From: Betaproteobacteria bacterium
Lineage (GTDB): Bacteria; Pseudomonadota; Gammaproteobacteria; Burkholderiales; SG8-39
Length of the DNA: 41,446 nucleotides
Assembly: GCA_011391185.1 (NCBI GenBank)
Contig: JAABRB010000001.1
Span: forward strand, 1-41,446
Direction: 5' to 3'
Below the pieces are notes generated by a model. That model was given only the letters and a program-made list of their open reading frames with translations, searched no databases and was not told the origin of the DNA. Position numbers and translations under genes: made by a program. Positions 1-8,673 of the stretch are shown here, one piece after another. The stretch's first letter is position 1, and the number at the start of each line of letters is the position of its first letter.

Positions 1-242
1 GCGGCGGGATCGACGACAATTTGCAGCAGATCGACGCTCTGCAGCCCGAGTTTCTCGGACAGGGCGTCGCGCAGCGTGGCCTCGGACACGAAACCGAGCT
101 GCACGAGCAGCTTGCCGACCGGCTGGCGGCTTTTCAGCTGCTCGAGCAGTGCGATGCGAAGCTGGTCCTCGGTCAGGATCCCCTGCGAGATGAGGATCTG
201 CCCGATGTGCCGCTTGGCTTGCGGGGAGGCCGGGGAGTTCAT
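1..242 (-). CDS. mshE: MshE-like pilus assembly ATPase, N-terminal fragment
   Basis: This is the first 80 codons of a GspE/PilB-family traffic ATPase, cut by the window edge. The start is the ATG at 242-240, 21 bases after the stop of the mshN-like gene. Translation begins MNSPASPQAKRHIGQILI and has the pattern of an MshEN domain: a G-x-I-L-I-x-x-G-I-L-T-x-x-Q-L element at residues 14-28, then a second G-K-L-L-V-Q-L-G-F-V repeat near residue 43. This N-terminal domain binds cyclic di-GMP in characterised MshE proteins. The Walker motifs would lie outside the window, so the ATPase assignment rests on this domain and on the operon context (mshM, mshL and mshN upstream on the same strand). A type II secretion GspE or another PilB-like ATPase is the alternative. 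Confidence 0.75.
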   Translation of the reverse strand, partial: MNSPASPQAKRHIGQILISQGILTEDQLRIALLEQLKSRQPVGKLLVQLGFVSEATLRDALSEKLGLQSVDLLQIVVDPA

Positions 243-263
243 GCGCCGCGCGAGTGTAACCCG

Positions 264-1709
264 TCAGCGCTGGAGGTCGCGAATCCGGGCTTCGGCCTGG
301 GGTTTGTTGAAGCCGGCGGACCGGCTCGCGGCCAGCGCAATCGCGCGCTGGTAGTGCTCGAGAGCGAGCTTTTCCTTGTGCAGCTGATCCAGGCTCACTG
401 CGAGATTGAATTCGAAGTCCGGATTCTCCGGTTCCGCCGCCGCCGCGCGGAAATAGGACTGCTGCGCATCGGCCCAGCGGGATTGCGCCGCAAGAATGTT
501 GCCCAGCGCAAAGTGCAGGATTGCCGAGTCCGGTTGTGCCGCCAGCAGAGTCTTCAGGCGGCTCTCCGCCTGCACCGGATCCACCGTGCCGCGCAGGCCG
601 ATGAGTCCGGCCGCCGCGACCGCGTCACGCGGATCGAGCTCGAGCACCCGGGCATACCGGGCCGCCGCGCGATCAAAATCGCCGACGCGAATGTCGAGCG
701 CGGCAAGGCCGAGCAAGGCATCCCGGTTGAGCGGGTCGCCGCGCAGCGCGCGATCGTATTCGGTGCGGGCAGTCGCCAGGTCGCCTGATTCAATCGCGGA
801 GTAGCCGCCCTTCAGCGCGGCATCCACGTTCCTTTGCGAGCGACTGATCGAAATGGTGCCCCGTGCACCGGGCAGCGGATCGGCCGCCGGTTGCGGGGCG
901 GTCTGCACGCGCGGGGCCGGCTGGGCCGGCGGCGAAGTCGGGCGAACCGCCGGCATGGGCTGGGGCGGAGTCGGCACCGCAGCCGACGCGGGCGGCTGCA
1001 TCGGCGCGACGGGTTGCGTCGCGGATTGTGCAGCCGGCGGCTCTACGGCGGCCGGCGCCGGCGCTGGCGTAGGTGACTGCGGCTGCGGCACGGGCGAAGG
1101 AGGATTGGCCTGCGGGGCGGGCCTCGCCGTCGGCGCGCTCGCAATCTGCTGGCTTGGCGGCGCCGGCGGCGGTCGCTGCGCGAACGACGTGCCGCGCGGC
1201 TGCGTCTGCCACCAGAAGTAGCCGACGATCCCGACTCCCGCGACGAGGAGGCCGACCAGCACGAGCTTGAAGGGCCTGCGCGGGTCGTAGTCGACGGAGT
1301 GCGCTTCGAAGAGCTGTTTTGCGGCGGCGCGGTCGGTGTCGCGCTGCCTGACATCGCTCTCGGTCATGCGGCCCGTTGGCGCTCCGGTCGTCCCGGCCGC
1401 GCTCCGTTCGGACGTCCGGCCTCTGCCTGGACTCGCATTGCGGACCGGGGATGCGCCGGTGCCCGAGGAGGACAGATCATCGGGCAGGATTTCGAGATTC
1501 TGGGTGATGTCGGGCAGGCGGTCCCGGGTGATCGGCTGGGGCGTAGCCGGGCCGGTGCGTGGCGCGTTGACGGCGGGGGCGTCCTCCGGTGCAAGCGAGA
1601 GGCCCTCGCCGGCCGGGATTCCGGCGCCTGTCCGGGCGCCCGGCTGCTGGGTTGTTTCACCCTGCTTGGCCTGCTCTGCCTTCTTGAGCGCTTCCAGCAG
1701 GAGGCTCAT
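264..1709 (-). CDS. mshN: MshN-like TPR membrane protein of the MSHA pilus system
   Basis: The 481-residue protein starts MSLLLEALKKAEQAK, a short amphipathic opening typical of MshN/GspB-like pilus and secretion proteins. One membrane segment lies at about residues 148-168, after a low-complexity cytoplasmic part. A Pro/Ala/Gln-rich linker follows, roughly 175-285, and would span the periplasm. Tetratricopeptide repeats fill the C-terminal third, about 295-475. The ATG overlaps the stop of mshL by one base (TAATG), so the two are probably translationally coupled. MshN is thought to help assemble or stabilise the secretin-associated complex; that role is family knowledge and not visible here. 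The proline-rich linker is poorly conserved, so the exact family name is less certain than the architecture. Confidence 0.75.
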   Translation of the reverse strand: MSLLLEALKKAEQAKQGETTQQPGARTGAGIPAGEGLSLAPEDAPAVNAPRTGPATPQPITRDRLPDITQNLEILPDDLSSSGTGASPVRNASPGRGRTSERSAAGTTGAPTGRMTESDVRQRDTDRAAAKQLFEAHSVDYDPRRPFKLVLVGLLVAGVGIVGYFWWQTQPRGTSFAQRPPPAPPSQQIASAPTARPAPQANPPSPVPQPQSPTPAPAPAAVEPPAAQSATQPVAPMQPPASAAVPTPPQPMPAVRPTSPPAQPAPRVQTAPQPAADPLPGARGTISISRSQRNVDAALKGGYSAIESGDLATARTEYDRALRGDPLNRDALLGLAALDIRVGDFDRAAARYARVLELDPRDAVAAAGLIGLRGTVDPVQAESRLKTLLAAQPDSAILHFALGNILAAQSRWADAQQSYFRAAAAEPENPDFEFNLAVSLDQLHKEKLALEHYQRAIALAASRSAGFNKPQAEARIRDLQR

Positions 1710-3427
1710 TACTGCGCCTGCGTATTGGGGAGCGTCGCCCGGCCGGGATTCGGCGCGCTGAGGAAATCTTCGCCGGGAAGGAACACGCGGTAGCCCTGGT
1801 AGTCGCCCTCGATGCTCGGGTCGCGGACGATGACCGGTCGCAGGAAGATCACCAGTTCCGTCTTCTCGTTCGCGAGTGTCCGATTGGCGAACAAGTCTCC
1901 GAGCACCGGGACGCGATTCAGTCCCGGGATCGTGTTGTCGACGTTCTGCACCCTGTCCTGGATCAGGCCGCCCATCACGCCGATCTGGCCGCTGGACAGT
2001 TTCAGGACCGATTCCATCTCGCGGGTGGCGATCTGAGGAATGTTGTTCTGAATGATCAGGATGGGGTTCGGATCCGGCACGTTCTTGGTGATGGACGAGA
2101 TGCTGGGCTTCACGTTGAGCAGGATCGAATCGTCGTCACTGATCTGGGGTGTGATGTTCATCACCAGTCCCACCGGCACCGTTTGCGCCGTCGTGGTGAC
2201 CGTCGTGAGCGCGGTGGTCTGCGCTTGGCTCGTCTGCGCCTGGACGAGGAAGTAGACGACGTTCTCGACCACTTTCAGCACCGCCGTCTGGTTGTTCAAC
2301 GCGGTGATACGCGGGCTCGAAATGATCCGGGTCGTGCCGAACGTCTCCAGAAGCTTGATGGTCGCGTTGAAGACGCTCCCGACGCGCGACAGGGCGAACA
2401 CCGGGCCGGTGATCGCGCCCGCCAACTGCGTCGTCTGGATACTCGAGCCCAGGTACGACCAGTCGATCCCCTGCTGGTAGTCGCTGCTGAGCCGCACCTC
2501 GACGATGGTGGCCTCGATCAGGACCTGACGGCGCGCACTGGACAGCACGCGGTCGAGGAACTCCTGGATTTTCTCGTGCTGTCGCGACGAGGCGCGGATG
2601 AAGAGCACCCCTGCTTCCGGGTTCGAAATGACCGAAGCGGCCTCCCGGAACGTGACGCCGGGAGCGGGTGCGAGGGAGGCGACTTGCGTGCCGGCCGCGC
2701 CGGGCTGGCCGGCCGGCGCCGGCGTTGGAGCCGTCGCCGCCGCGGCGCCCCCGGTCGGCAGGATCTTGTCGGTTTCGTGCAGGATGTCCTTGATGTTGCC
2801 GACCAGCGTCGGCCAGAAGCGGTTGTTGGAAACGTTTCGAATCCGCAGCGATGAGACATTCGCTCCGCTGGCACCGCCGCCGGCACTCGCCGCGCCGCCG
2901 CCACCCGCGCCACCGCCGCCGCCACCGGCGATCTCGGCAGACACGGACACGTCACCACTCGCATCCCGCACCATGTTGACGTAGTTGATCTTGTATACGC
3001 GCAGGAACGGCGTATCGGGCATCACGAGCAGGTTGGGGCCGTCGAGCTCGTAGCGCATGTCGATCTGCTTCGAGATCCGATTCAGCAGCTGCGGAAGGGT
3101 CTGGTCGATGGCGTTGAGCGTGACGGCGCCCGTGATGCCGGGGTGGATGTCGATGTTCAGTTTCGCGTCGCGCGCCAGCGCGAACAGCAATTCATGGACC
3201 CGCACGCTGTTGACGACCACGCTGTAGGTCTCGACCTTCACCGCCGGCTGCGGCCGCGGGGGCACGACGGGGACCTGAACCGGGGCGGGAATGGTCCCGG
3301 TCGGTTTGGCGGGTGCGCTGTCGATATGCCCGCGGGAAATCGGCATCGTCGGCACGGCGCAGCCGATCAGGATCAGCGCGGTACCTGCTGCGAACAGATG
3401 TCGAATCGTCACGGGTCGGATCGCCAC
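1709..3427 (-). CDS. mshL: MshL-like secretin lipoprotein
   Basis: This is an outer-membrane secretin of the PilQ/GspD superfamily, MshL type, expected to form the ring through which the pilus leaves the cell. From the chosen GTG start (3427) it is 572 residues. A lipoprotein signal (HLFAAGTALILIGC) places the lipidated Cys at about residue 23. A secretin/TonB short N-terminal (STN) domain follows, then a glycine/alanine-rich low-complexity insert, an N1-type subdomain, and the C-terminal secretin beta-domain with the typical 'VPVLGDLF' and 'ELVIFLRPVIV' elements. The open frame continues upstream to an ATG at 3496, but that would put a tandem repeat and a 46-residue leader before the lipobox. 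The GTG at 3427, or another at 3412, gives a normal signal peptide. Neither has a clear Shine-Dalgarno sequence. It overlaps mshN by one base. Confidence 0.8.
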   Translation of the reverse strand: MAIRPVTIRHLFAAGTALILIGCAVPTMPISRGHIDSAPAKPTGTIPAPVQVPVVPPRPQPAVKVETYSVVVNSVRVHELLFALARDAKLNIDIHPGITGAVTLNAIDQTLPQLLNRISKQIDMRYELDGPNLLVMPDTPFLRVYKINYVNMVRDASGDVSVSAEIAGGGGGGAGGGGAASAGGGASGANVSSLRIRNVSNNRFWPTLVGNIKDILHETDKILPTGGAAAATAPTPAPAGQPGAAGTQVASLAPAPGVTFREAASVISNPEAGVLFIRASSRQHEKIQEFLDRVLSSARRQVLIEATIVEVRLSSDYQQGIDWSYLGSSIQTTQLAGAITGPVFALSRVGSVFNATIKLLETFGTTRIISSPRITALNNQTAVLKVVENVVYFLVQAQTSQAQTTALTTVTTTAQTVPVGLVMNITPQISDDDSILLNVKPSISSITKNVPDPNPILIIQNNIPQIATREMESVLKLSSGQIGVMGGLIQDRVQNVDNTIPGLNRVPVLGDLFANRTLANEKTELVIFLRPVIVRDPSIEGDYQGYRVFLPGEDFLSAPNPGRATLPNTQAQ

Positions 3428-3440
3428 GGCGCGGACTCTA

Positions 3441-3494
3441 GGTTCGAGTGAGGTTCGAATGAGGTTCGAATGCGGTTCGAATGCGGTTCGGATC
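3441..3494. repeat. 11-bp tandem repeat upstream of or in the 5' end of mshL
   Basis: About 4.8 head-to-tail copies of an 11-bp unit, GGTTCGAATGM on the plus strand (first copy GGTTCGAGTGA, last one degenerate). They lie between the possible upstream ATG (3496) and the likely GTG start (3427) of mshL. Eleven is not a multiple of three, so a change in copy number would shift the frame if the upstream ATG is used. If the GTG is used it would alter the leader or promoter length instead. Confidence 0.85.
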
Positions 3495-3616
3495 ATTATG
3501 AACGCCCCGTGGGAGCCCCTCCCCTCGGGATCGAAAGCTTACTATAACAAGGCAGCGTAAGAAACTGTTTTAACGATGCAAACGCACTGTGGCCTTGTGC
3601 CGGTTCGCAGTGAGAA

Positions 3617-5290
3617 CTATTGCTGGTTTTGGGTGCGCATGCGCCCGAAGCTGCGGGGATAGGGCGCGCGGGCCTTCAGGGTCTCGGGCAGCAGCCCCAT
3701 GGCCGTCACGGTGTCGGCAACCGACGCATAGTTGCCGTACGCGACGGCGTAGTACTGCGAGTCGTCGATCTTCACACTGTAAAGGTGCACCGCGTCGACT
3801 TCGAGCAGCTGGGAAAGCTGGCGAAGGAAGTCCTCCAGCACATCCGATGTGCCCCTTCGCACGGTGAGGAGCTCGATCGCGTACCGCTTCGCGGGTGCGG
3901 TTTTCAGCCATTCCTGGGTCGCGGCAAAACGCGCCCGGGCGAGCGGACTCTCCGGGGGCGGAACCGGGGCGGGCGGCACTGCCCGTGCGGCGTTATCCGG
4001 GGCATCCGCCGCGGATCGGTCCGGCGCCATGGCGCTCGTGATCACCGTCGGCTTATCGCGCGGCCCGGCCGGCGCGGCACTAGGGGAGGCAGGCGGCGCG
4101 GCTGCAGGAGGGGTCGCGGGCGGGGCAGGCTGGGCGGCAGATCCCGCGGCAGGAGTCGATATGCCGGGTCCCGCGCTTGCCACCTGGGGCGCTGTCTTGG
4201 GCTCGACCGCGCCTTTCGCGACCACCCCCTTCGGGGTTTCACCTCCACTAGTAAGTGCTTGCTCTTTTTCTTGGCCCATTACGGCGGGGGAGGTCGCCGC
4301 CCCGAAGGGCGCCTTCGAAGCGTCCGCTTGGGGCAGGGTGGGCGCAGCGGGGGCGGCCGCGACGACTTCCCCGGTAAACGGCGTGGACTGCGGTGCACTG
4401 TAGAAGTGGAAGAACAGGCCGACGAGCAGCCCTGCCGCGGCCCCGACGGCGGCGATGCCCCACATGCTGCTCACCCTGGCACTGCGCTTGAACTCCGAGT
4501 CGCGTACGGCGGCGCGCGCATGCTTCACCGTGATCTCGTGGGTGCCGTCGGCGAACGCCGCAAGCAGCGCCTTGTCGGAGAGAATATTGACGCGTCGCGT
4601 CAGGCCCTCCGACGTCTGCGAGATGATCTTGAGCGCGCCGCGCGAGAACAGGCTGGGCCCCTTGTAGCCGGCCGCGCGCATCCGGAATTCGATGTATTGC
4701 GTGACATCCTCGCGCACCAGCGGCTCGAGCTTGAAACTGTGGATGATGCGTTCCTTGATCTGGCGCATGTTGGGGAGCGCCAGGTGCCCTTCGAGCTCGG
4801 GCTGCCCGAACAGCACGATGTGCAGGAGCTTGTGCCGGTTCGACTCGAGGTTCGAGAGCAGGCGAATCTCCTCCAGCGTCTCGAGGGGCATTGCGTGGGC
4901 CTCGTCGATCAGCACCACGACTCGCTTGCCCGCAGCGTAGCGCTTGATGAGATCCTCCTGGAGCGCGCGCAGCAGCACGGTCGTCCGCCGACCTTCGATG
5001 CTCACGCGCAGGTCATCGGCGATCGTGTGGAGAATCTCGTCGCGCGAGAGCGAGGGGTTGGCGAGATAGATCGTCTCGATGTGGACCGGAAGACGCTCGA
5101 TCAGCACGCGACACAGCATGGTCTTGCCGCTGCCGACCTCGCCGGTGATCTTGATGATCCCTTCCTCGTGACTGATCGCGTACAGCAGCGCGCCGAGGGT
5201 GGCGCCGCGGTTGGCGCCCTCGAAGAAGAAATCCGTGTGTGGCGTGATCCGGAACGGCGGCTCGTTGAGCCCGAAATGGCTGAGATACAT
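3617..5290 (-). CDS. mshM: MshM/GspA-like AAA ATPase with periplasmic SPOR-like tail
   Basis: The 557-residue protein has three parts. The first is a cytoplasmic AAA domain with Walker A GEVGSGKT at 50-57 and Walker B VVVLIDEAH at about 124-132, beginning MYLSHFGLNEPPFRITP as in ExeA/GspA and MshM proteins. A single membrane segment lies at about 276-298. The rest is periplasmic: a long Ala/Pro-rich linker, then a compact C-terminal domain of about 90 residues that resembles a SPOR or other peptidoglycan-binding fold. Such ATPases help place the secretin in or through the cell wall. It is the first gene of the mshM-mshL-mshN-mshE block, 189 bases ahead of the chosen mshL start. The ATG at 5290 is the first in frame and matches family starts. 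The C-terminal fold is inferred from its general look only. Confidence 0.8.
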   Translation of the reverse strand: MYLSHFGLNEPPFRITPHTDFFFEGANRGATLGALLYAISHEEGIIKITGEVGSGKTMLCRVLIERLPVHIETIYLANPSLSRDEILHTIADDLRVSIEGRRTTVLLRALQEDLIKRYAAGKRVVVLIDEAHAMPLETLEEIRLLSNLESNRHKLLHIVLFGQPELEGHLALPNMRQIKERIIHSFKLEPLVREDVTQYIEFRMRAAGYKGPSLFSRGALKIISQTSEGLTRRVNILSDKALLAAFADGTHEITVKHARAAVRDSEFKRSARVSSMWGIAAVGAAAGLLVGLFFHFYSAPQSTPFTGEVVAAAPAAPTLPQADASKAPFGAATSPAVMGQEKEQALTSGGETPKGVVAKGAVEPKTAPQVASAGPGISTPAAGSAAQPAPPATPPAAAPPASPSAAPAGPRDKPTVITSAMAPDRSAADAPDNAARAVPPAPVPPPESPLARARFAATQEWLKTAPAKRYAIELLTVRRGTSDVLEDFLRQLSQLLEVDAVHLYSVKIDDSQYYAVAYGNYASVADTVTAMGLLPETLKARAPYPRSFGRMRTQNQQ

Positions 5291-5350
5291 GCGTCGGGGG
5301 GTCTCCGGTCGAGTGCTCGGTTCGCGCGGCTGGGTCCCGCCGCGGGGACC

Positions 5351-5383
5351 GCGCCCGTCAATTCCCGTCAGAGCCCGTCAAGA
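5351..5383 (-). promoter_or_regulatory. Three phased TGACGGG repeats upstream of mshM
   Basis: On the minus strand TGACGGG occurs three times with exactly 10-bp spacing (plus-strand CCCGTCA at 5354-5360, 5364-5370 and 5374-5380). The sites lie 64-90 bases upstream of the mshM start codon, on one helical face, where a regulator of the pilus operon could bind. No promoter can be assigned with confidence: a TAGAAT-like -10 exists on the minus strand at 5457-5452 but has no good -35, and I saw no sigma-54 GG/GC pair in this gap. Confidence 0.4.
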
Positions 5384-5526
5384 CGACCGGCAGGGCACTC
5401 TGCCCCCCTGCGTCGCGCGAAAGCGCCGGGCGAACTTCGCACGTTGCGCTTATTCTAAGCCATCGTCATGCCCGGATGGCAGGGGAGCGGGCCGCGGGGC
5501 CGGTTGCGTCCGGCCGGGCCGTCGCT

Positions 5527-6963
5527 TCAGTGCTTCTGCAGCGACTCCATCCGGCTGTACAGGGTCGTGCGATTGATGCCGAGCAGCTTGGCCGCCTGGC
5601 TGACGTTGCCGCGGGTGAGCTTCATCGCGGCCTCGATGTAACCGTGCTCCCAGGCCTTCAGCATGCTATCCAGGTTGAAGCTGCGCTCGCGCTGCAGGTG
5701 CTGCTGCGCCTGATCCACCATCGTATCGGGATCGTTGGGCAGGCCATACTCCTGCGTCGACGCGGCCGCCGCACCCGCCGTGATATCCAGTTCCGGCTCG
5801 AGTTCCTGTGCGGACAGCCGCTGCCCGGCGTACTTCGTGGTGAGACGGATCACGATGTTGCGCAACTCGCGGACATTGCCGGGGAAGTGGTAATCGTGCC
5901 AGAGCTTCATCGCGCTTGCGTCGACGCTGAACGGGGCGAGCTTGGCCTGGTCGGCGTAGAACTGGCTGAAGTGCTCGAGCAGGAGCAGCTTGTCGTCATC
6001 CATGTCGCGCAGCGGCGGCACGTTGATCGTGAATACGCTCAGCCGATGATAGAGGTCCGCGCGGAAGTTTCCCTTCTTGATCTCCTGGCGCAGATCGCGA
6101 TTCGTCGCGGTGATGACCCGGGCGCGGCTGAAGCGGCGCTGGGTCTCGCCCACACGCTGATATTCGCCGTTTTCCAGGACGCGCAGGAGCTTCGCCTGCA
6201 ACTCGAGCGGCAGCTCGCCGATCTCGTCCAGGAAGAGCGTCCCGTCGGCGGCGTCCTCGAAGTACCCGGACTTGTTGGTGAGCGCGCCGGTGAAGGCGCC
6301 CTTCACGTAGCCGAATAGCGTCGGCTCCACGAGTGTCGGGGCGATTGCCGCGCAATTCAGCGCGAGGGTCGGCTTGTCGCAGCGGCTGGACATTTTGTGC
6401 AGCGCGTTGGCCACCATTTCCTTGCCGCTGCCCGACTCGCCCTCGATCAGGCACGGAAAAGGCGCGTCCGCGTATTGGCTGACCTGGCTGCGCAGCTTTT
6501 CCATGGCCGGGCTGCGCCCGACCAGCGCGCCCGCGTCGGTGACTGCCCTGCCGGAGATCTCCGCCTCACGGACCTGGAGGGCGTGCAGCAGAATCTTCTT
6601 CAGCGCATCGGGATCGCAGGGCTTGGCCACGAACTCCGCGGCGCCAAGCGCCCGCGCATGACGGGCATTTGCGGCGTCGTTCTGCCCGGAAAGGACCAGT
6701 ATCTTGATGCTCGGGGAATGCGCGAGCAGGTCGGCGATCAGCTGGAAGCCCTCGTCCGGCCGGTGCGGGAGGGGCGGCAACCCCAGGTCGACCAGTGCCA
6801 GCGCCGGCGCCTCGTTCAGCTGGCGGAGGAGACTCACTGCGTGGTTGCGCGAGTCGCTCGGCAGCACCTCGAAATCCTTGCCGAGCGCGTACGCGAGCGT
6901 ATCCGTGATCAACGGATCGTCGTCGACGATCAGCAGGGTCGGTTTGGCAGCAGTTTCAGCCAT
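5527..6963 (-). CDS. Sigma-54-dependent response regulator (NtrC family)
   Basis: The 478-residue protein has the full NtrC layout. The receiver domain (1-125) has acidic residues D14-D16, phospho-acceptor D59 and a conserved KP at 114-115. The AAA domain has Walker A GESGSGKE at 175-182, the sigma-54-contacting GAFTGA loop at 222-227, Walker B GTLFLDEIGEL at 241-251 and an arginine finger region RADLYHRL at 301-308. A Fis-type helix-turn-helix lies at about 455-475. It would activate sigma-54 promoters after phosphorylation. The start ATG at 6963 lies inside the end of the upstream ABC ATPase gene (8-bp overlap, ATGGCTGA), which suggests coupled translation. An in-frame upstream extension exists but belongs to the ABC gene's region. 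The cognate kinase is not adjacent. Its target may be the msh operon just downstream; that is inference from position. Confidence 0.85.
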   Translation of the reverse strand: MAETAAKPTLLIVDDDPLITDTLAYALGKDFEVLPSDSRNHAVSLLRQLNEAPALALVDLGLPPLPHRPDEGFQLIADLLAHSPSIKILVLSGQNDAANARHARALGAAEFVAKPCDPDALKKILLHALQVREAEISGRAVTDAGALVGRSPAMEKLRSQVSQYADAPFPCLIEGESGSGKEMVANALHKMSSRCDKPTLALNCAAIAPTLVEPTLFGYVKGAFTGALTNKSGYFEDAADGTLFLDEIGELPLELQAKLLRVLENGEYQRVGETQRRFSRARVITATNRDLRQEIKKGNFRADLYHRLSVFTINVPPLRDMDDDKLLLLEHFSQFYADQAKLAPFSVDASAMKLWHDYHFPGNVRELRNIVIRLTTKYAGQRLSAQELEPELDITAGAAAASTQEYGLPNDPDTMVDQAQQHLQRERSFNLDSMLKAWEHGYIEAAMKLTRGNVSQAAKLLGINRTTLYSRMESLQKH

Positions 6964-7687
6964 TGGGGGGAGCCTCGATGCAGCGCAGGAAGGCGCGCTC
7001 CATCGATTCATCCCCGTAATGGTCGCACAGGGACCGCGGGGCGCCTGCGAAATACGGCACACCTTGGTGCAGGATCATCATCTTGTCGCAGACTTCCTCG
7101 ACGTCCGAGAGGGCGTGCGAGGTGAAGAAGAGGGTCGCGCCGCGCTGCAATACCCCGGCCAGGAGCCCCTTGACACAGGCGCGCGCCTTCGGGTCTAACC
7201 CGCTCATCGGTTCGTCGAGGACGAAAAGGTCGCGCCGCGAGAGGAAGCAGGCGGCGAGGCCGAGCTTCTGGGTCATGCCCTTGGAGTAGGCGCGCACCGG
7301 CCGCGCCAGCGCATCGGGTTCGAGTTCGAGGGCGGCCAGCATCGAGGCGACCTCGTCATCGGCGTAGGTGCCGCCCTGCAGCGCCAGCATGAAACGGAGA
7401 AAATCGCGTCCGGTCAGGTAATAGGGCGGGAGAAATCGCTCCGGCAGAAAGGCGAGCCGGGAGCGGGAGCGGGGCGCGGTGTGCGCGATGCCGAACAGCT
7501 CGATGCTACCGGAGTCGACGGCGCAGAAATCCAGCATGCACTTGATGAGCGTGGTCTTGCCCGCGCCGTTCACGCCCACCAGCCCGAACGCCTGCCCGGG
7601 CTGTACCGCGAAGCCGACGTTACGCAGGACCTGCATTCGCGCGAAGCGCTTGCTGACCTTCTCGAAGCGTATAACCGGCTCGCTCAT
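6956..7687 (-). CDS. Orphan ABC-2-type ATP-binding protein
   Basis: The 243-residue ABC ATPase belongs to the DrrA/CcmA-like (ABC-2) group. Walker A is GVNGAGKT at 38-45. A degenerate signature, YSKGM, replaces LSGGQ. Walker B and the D-loop read LFVLDEPMSGLD, and the H-loop follows in FFTSHALSDVEEV. It starts at the ATG at 7687 (MSEPVIRFEKVSKRF). No permease gene is adjacent on either side: downstream is the sigma-54 regulator, which it overlaps by 8 bp, and upstream is the divergent mla operon. It either works with a permease encoded elsewhere or serves a sensing role with the regulator; the second option is speculation. The substrate cannot be read from the sequence. Confidence 0.8.
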   Translation of the reverse strand: MSEPVIRFEKVSKRFARMQVLRNVGFAVQPGQAFGLVGVNGAGKTTLIKCMLDFCAVDSGSIELFGIAHTAPRSRSRLAFLPERFLPPYYLTGRDFLRFMLALQGGTYADDEVASMLAALELEPDALARPVRAYSKGMTQKLGLAACFLSRRDLFVLDEPMSGLDPKARACVKGLLAGVLQRGATLFFTSHALSDVEEVCDKMMILHQGVPYFAGAPRSLCDHYGDESMERAFLRCIEAPPNG

Positions 7688-7833
7688 GGGTCGGCATTCA
7701 TCAGGTATGGTCCGGTGGCGGAGGGAGGTTGACGGGCAATGATAGCGCGACGCCCCCCCGGGTCCGCCCGGCGCGCGACTCCGGCGCTGAAAGGCCGTTG
7801 CGAACCATTGCGACCTCCCGTGGTGCGATGGAA

Positions 7834-7839
7834 TAGAAT
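7834..7839 (+). promoter_or_regulatory. Possible -10 element of the mla operon
   Basis: TAGAAT lies 28 bases before the mlaF start in the 179-bp divergent gap (7688-7866). A TTGCGA at 7808-7813 is the best -35, but the 20-bp spacing is too long, so support is weak. Nothing else was recognised in the gap. Confidence 0.3.
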
Positions 7840-7866
7840 TCCACACCTTTCGACGCGACTGAACGC

Positions 7867-8673
7867 GTGCCCACAGATTTCCTGGTCGAGCTCAACGACG
7901 TCTCTTTTTCCTACGAGGACGACCGCCCGGTTCTCTCGGGCATCACGTTGCGCATTCCGCGCGGCAAGGTCGTGGCGATCATGGGAGGAAGCGGGTCGGG
8001 CAAAACGACGATCCTGCGGCTGATTGGCGGGTCGCTGCGTGCGCGCGCGGGCGACGTGCGAGTCTTCGGCACGAGCCTGAACGGAATCGGCACCGACGCG
8101 CTGTATCGGCTACGCCGGGGCATGGGTATGCTCTTCCAGTTCGGGGCGCTGTTCACCGACCTGTCCGTGTTCGACAACGTCGCGTTCCCGATGCGCGAGC
8201 GTACCGATCTCCCGGAGCCCATCATCCGCCAGCTCGTCCTGATGAAGCTTCACGCGGTGGGCTTGCGGGGCACAGCGGAGCTGATGCCGCAACAGCTCTC
8301 CGGGGGGATGGCGCGCCGCGTCGCGCTCGCCCGCGGCGTCGCGCTCGATCCGCAACTCATGATGTACGATGAGCCGTTCACGGGCCTCGACCCGATTTCG
8401 CTGTCGGTCACCGGCCGGCTGATCCGCCAGTTGAACGACGCCCTGGGCGCGAGCTCGATCGTGGTGACCCACGACGTGCACGAGTCGTTGCAGATCGTCG
8501 ATTACATCTATTTCGTCTCGGAAGGAAAGGTCGTCGCGGAAGGAACGCCCGACGCGGTTCGCAGCTCGACGCTGCCGTTCGTCTACCAGTTCGTGCATGC
8601 GGAGGCCGACGGTCCGGTGCCCTTCCACTATCCTGCGCGGGACTATCGGCAGGAATTGCTGACGGGACATTGA
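7867..8673 (+). CDS. mlaF: MlaF, ATPase of the phospholipid ABC transporter
   Basis: This is the cytoplasmic ATPase of the Mla system, which moves phospholipids between the inner and outer membranes to keep outer-membrane lipid asymmetry. The 268-residue protein has Walker A GGSGSGKT near residue 40, the signature LSGGMARR typical of MlaF, Walker [14 protein letters not shown], and the switch His in VVTHDVHES. The start is a GTG at 7867; there is no upstream ATG in frame. Its stop overlaps the mlaE ATG (TGATG), so it is coupled to the permease. It is the first gene of mlaFEDACB. Confidence 0.93.
   Translation: MPTDFLVELNDVSFSYEDDRPVLSGITLRIPRGKVVAIMGGSGSGKTTILRLIGGSLRARAGDVRVFGTSLNGIGTDALYRLRRGMGMLFQFGALFTDLSVFDNVAFPMRERTDLPEPIIRQLVLMKLHAVGLRGTAELMPQQLSGGMARRVALARGVALDPQLMMYDEPFTGLDPISLSVTGRLIRQLNDALGASSIVVTHDVHESLQIVDYIYFVSEGKVVAEGTPDAVRSSTLPFVYQFVHAEADGPVPFHYPARDYRQELLTGH

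Noticed and set aside
3620..5458. 612-codon plus-strand open frame opposite mshM
   Set aside because: It is an Arg/Gly-rich shadow of mshM, which has clear Walker motifs and a membrane helix on the minus strand.
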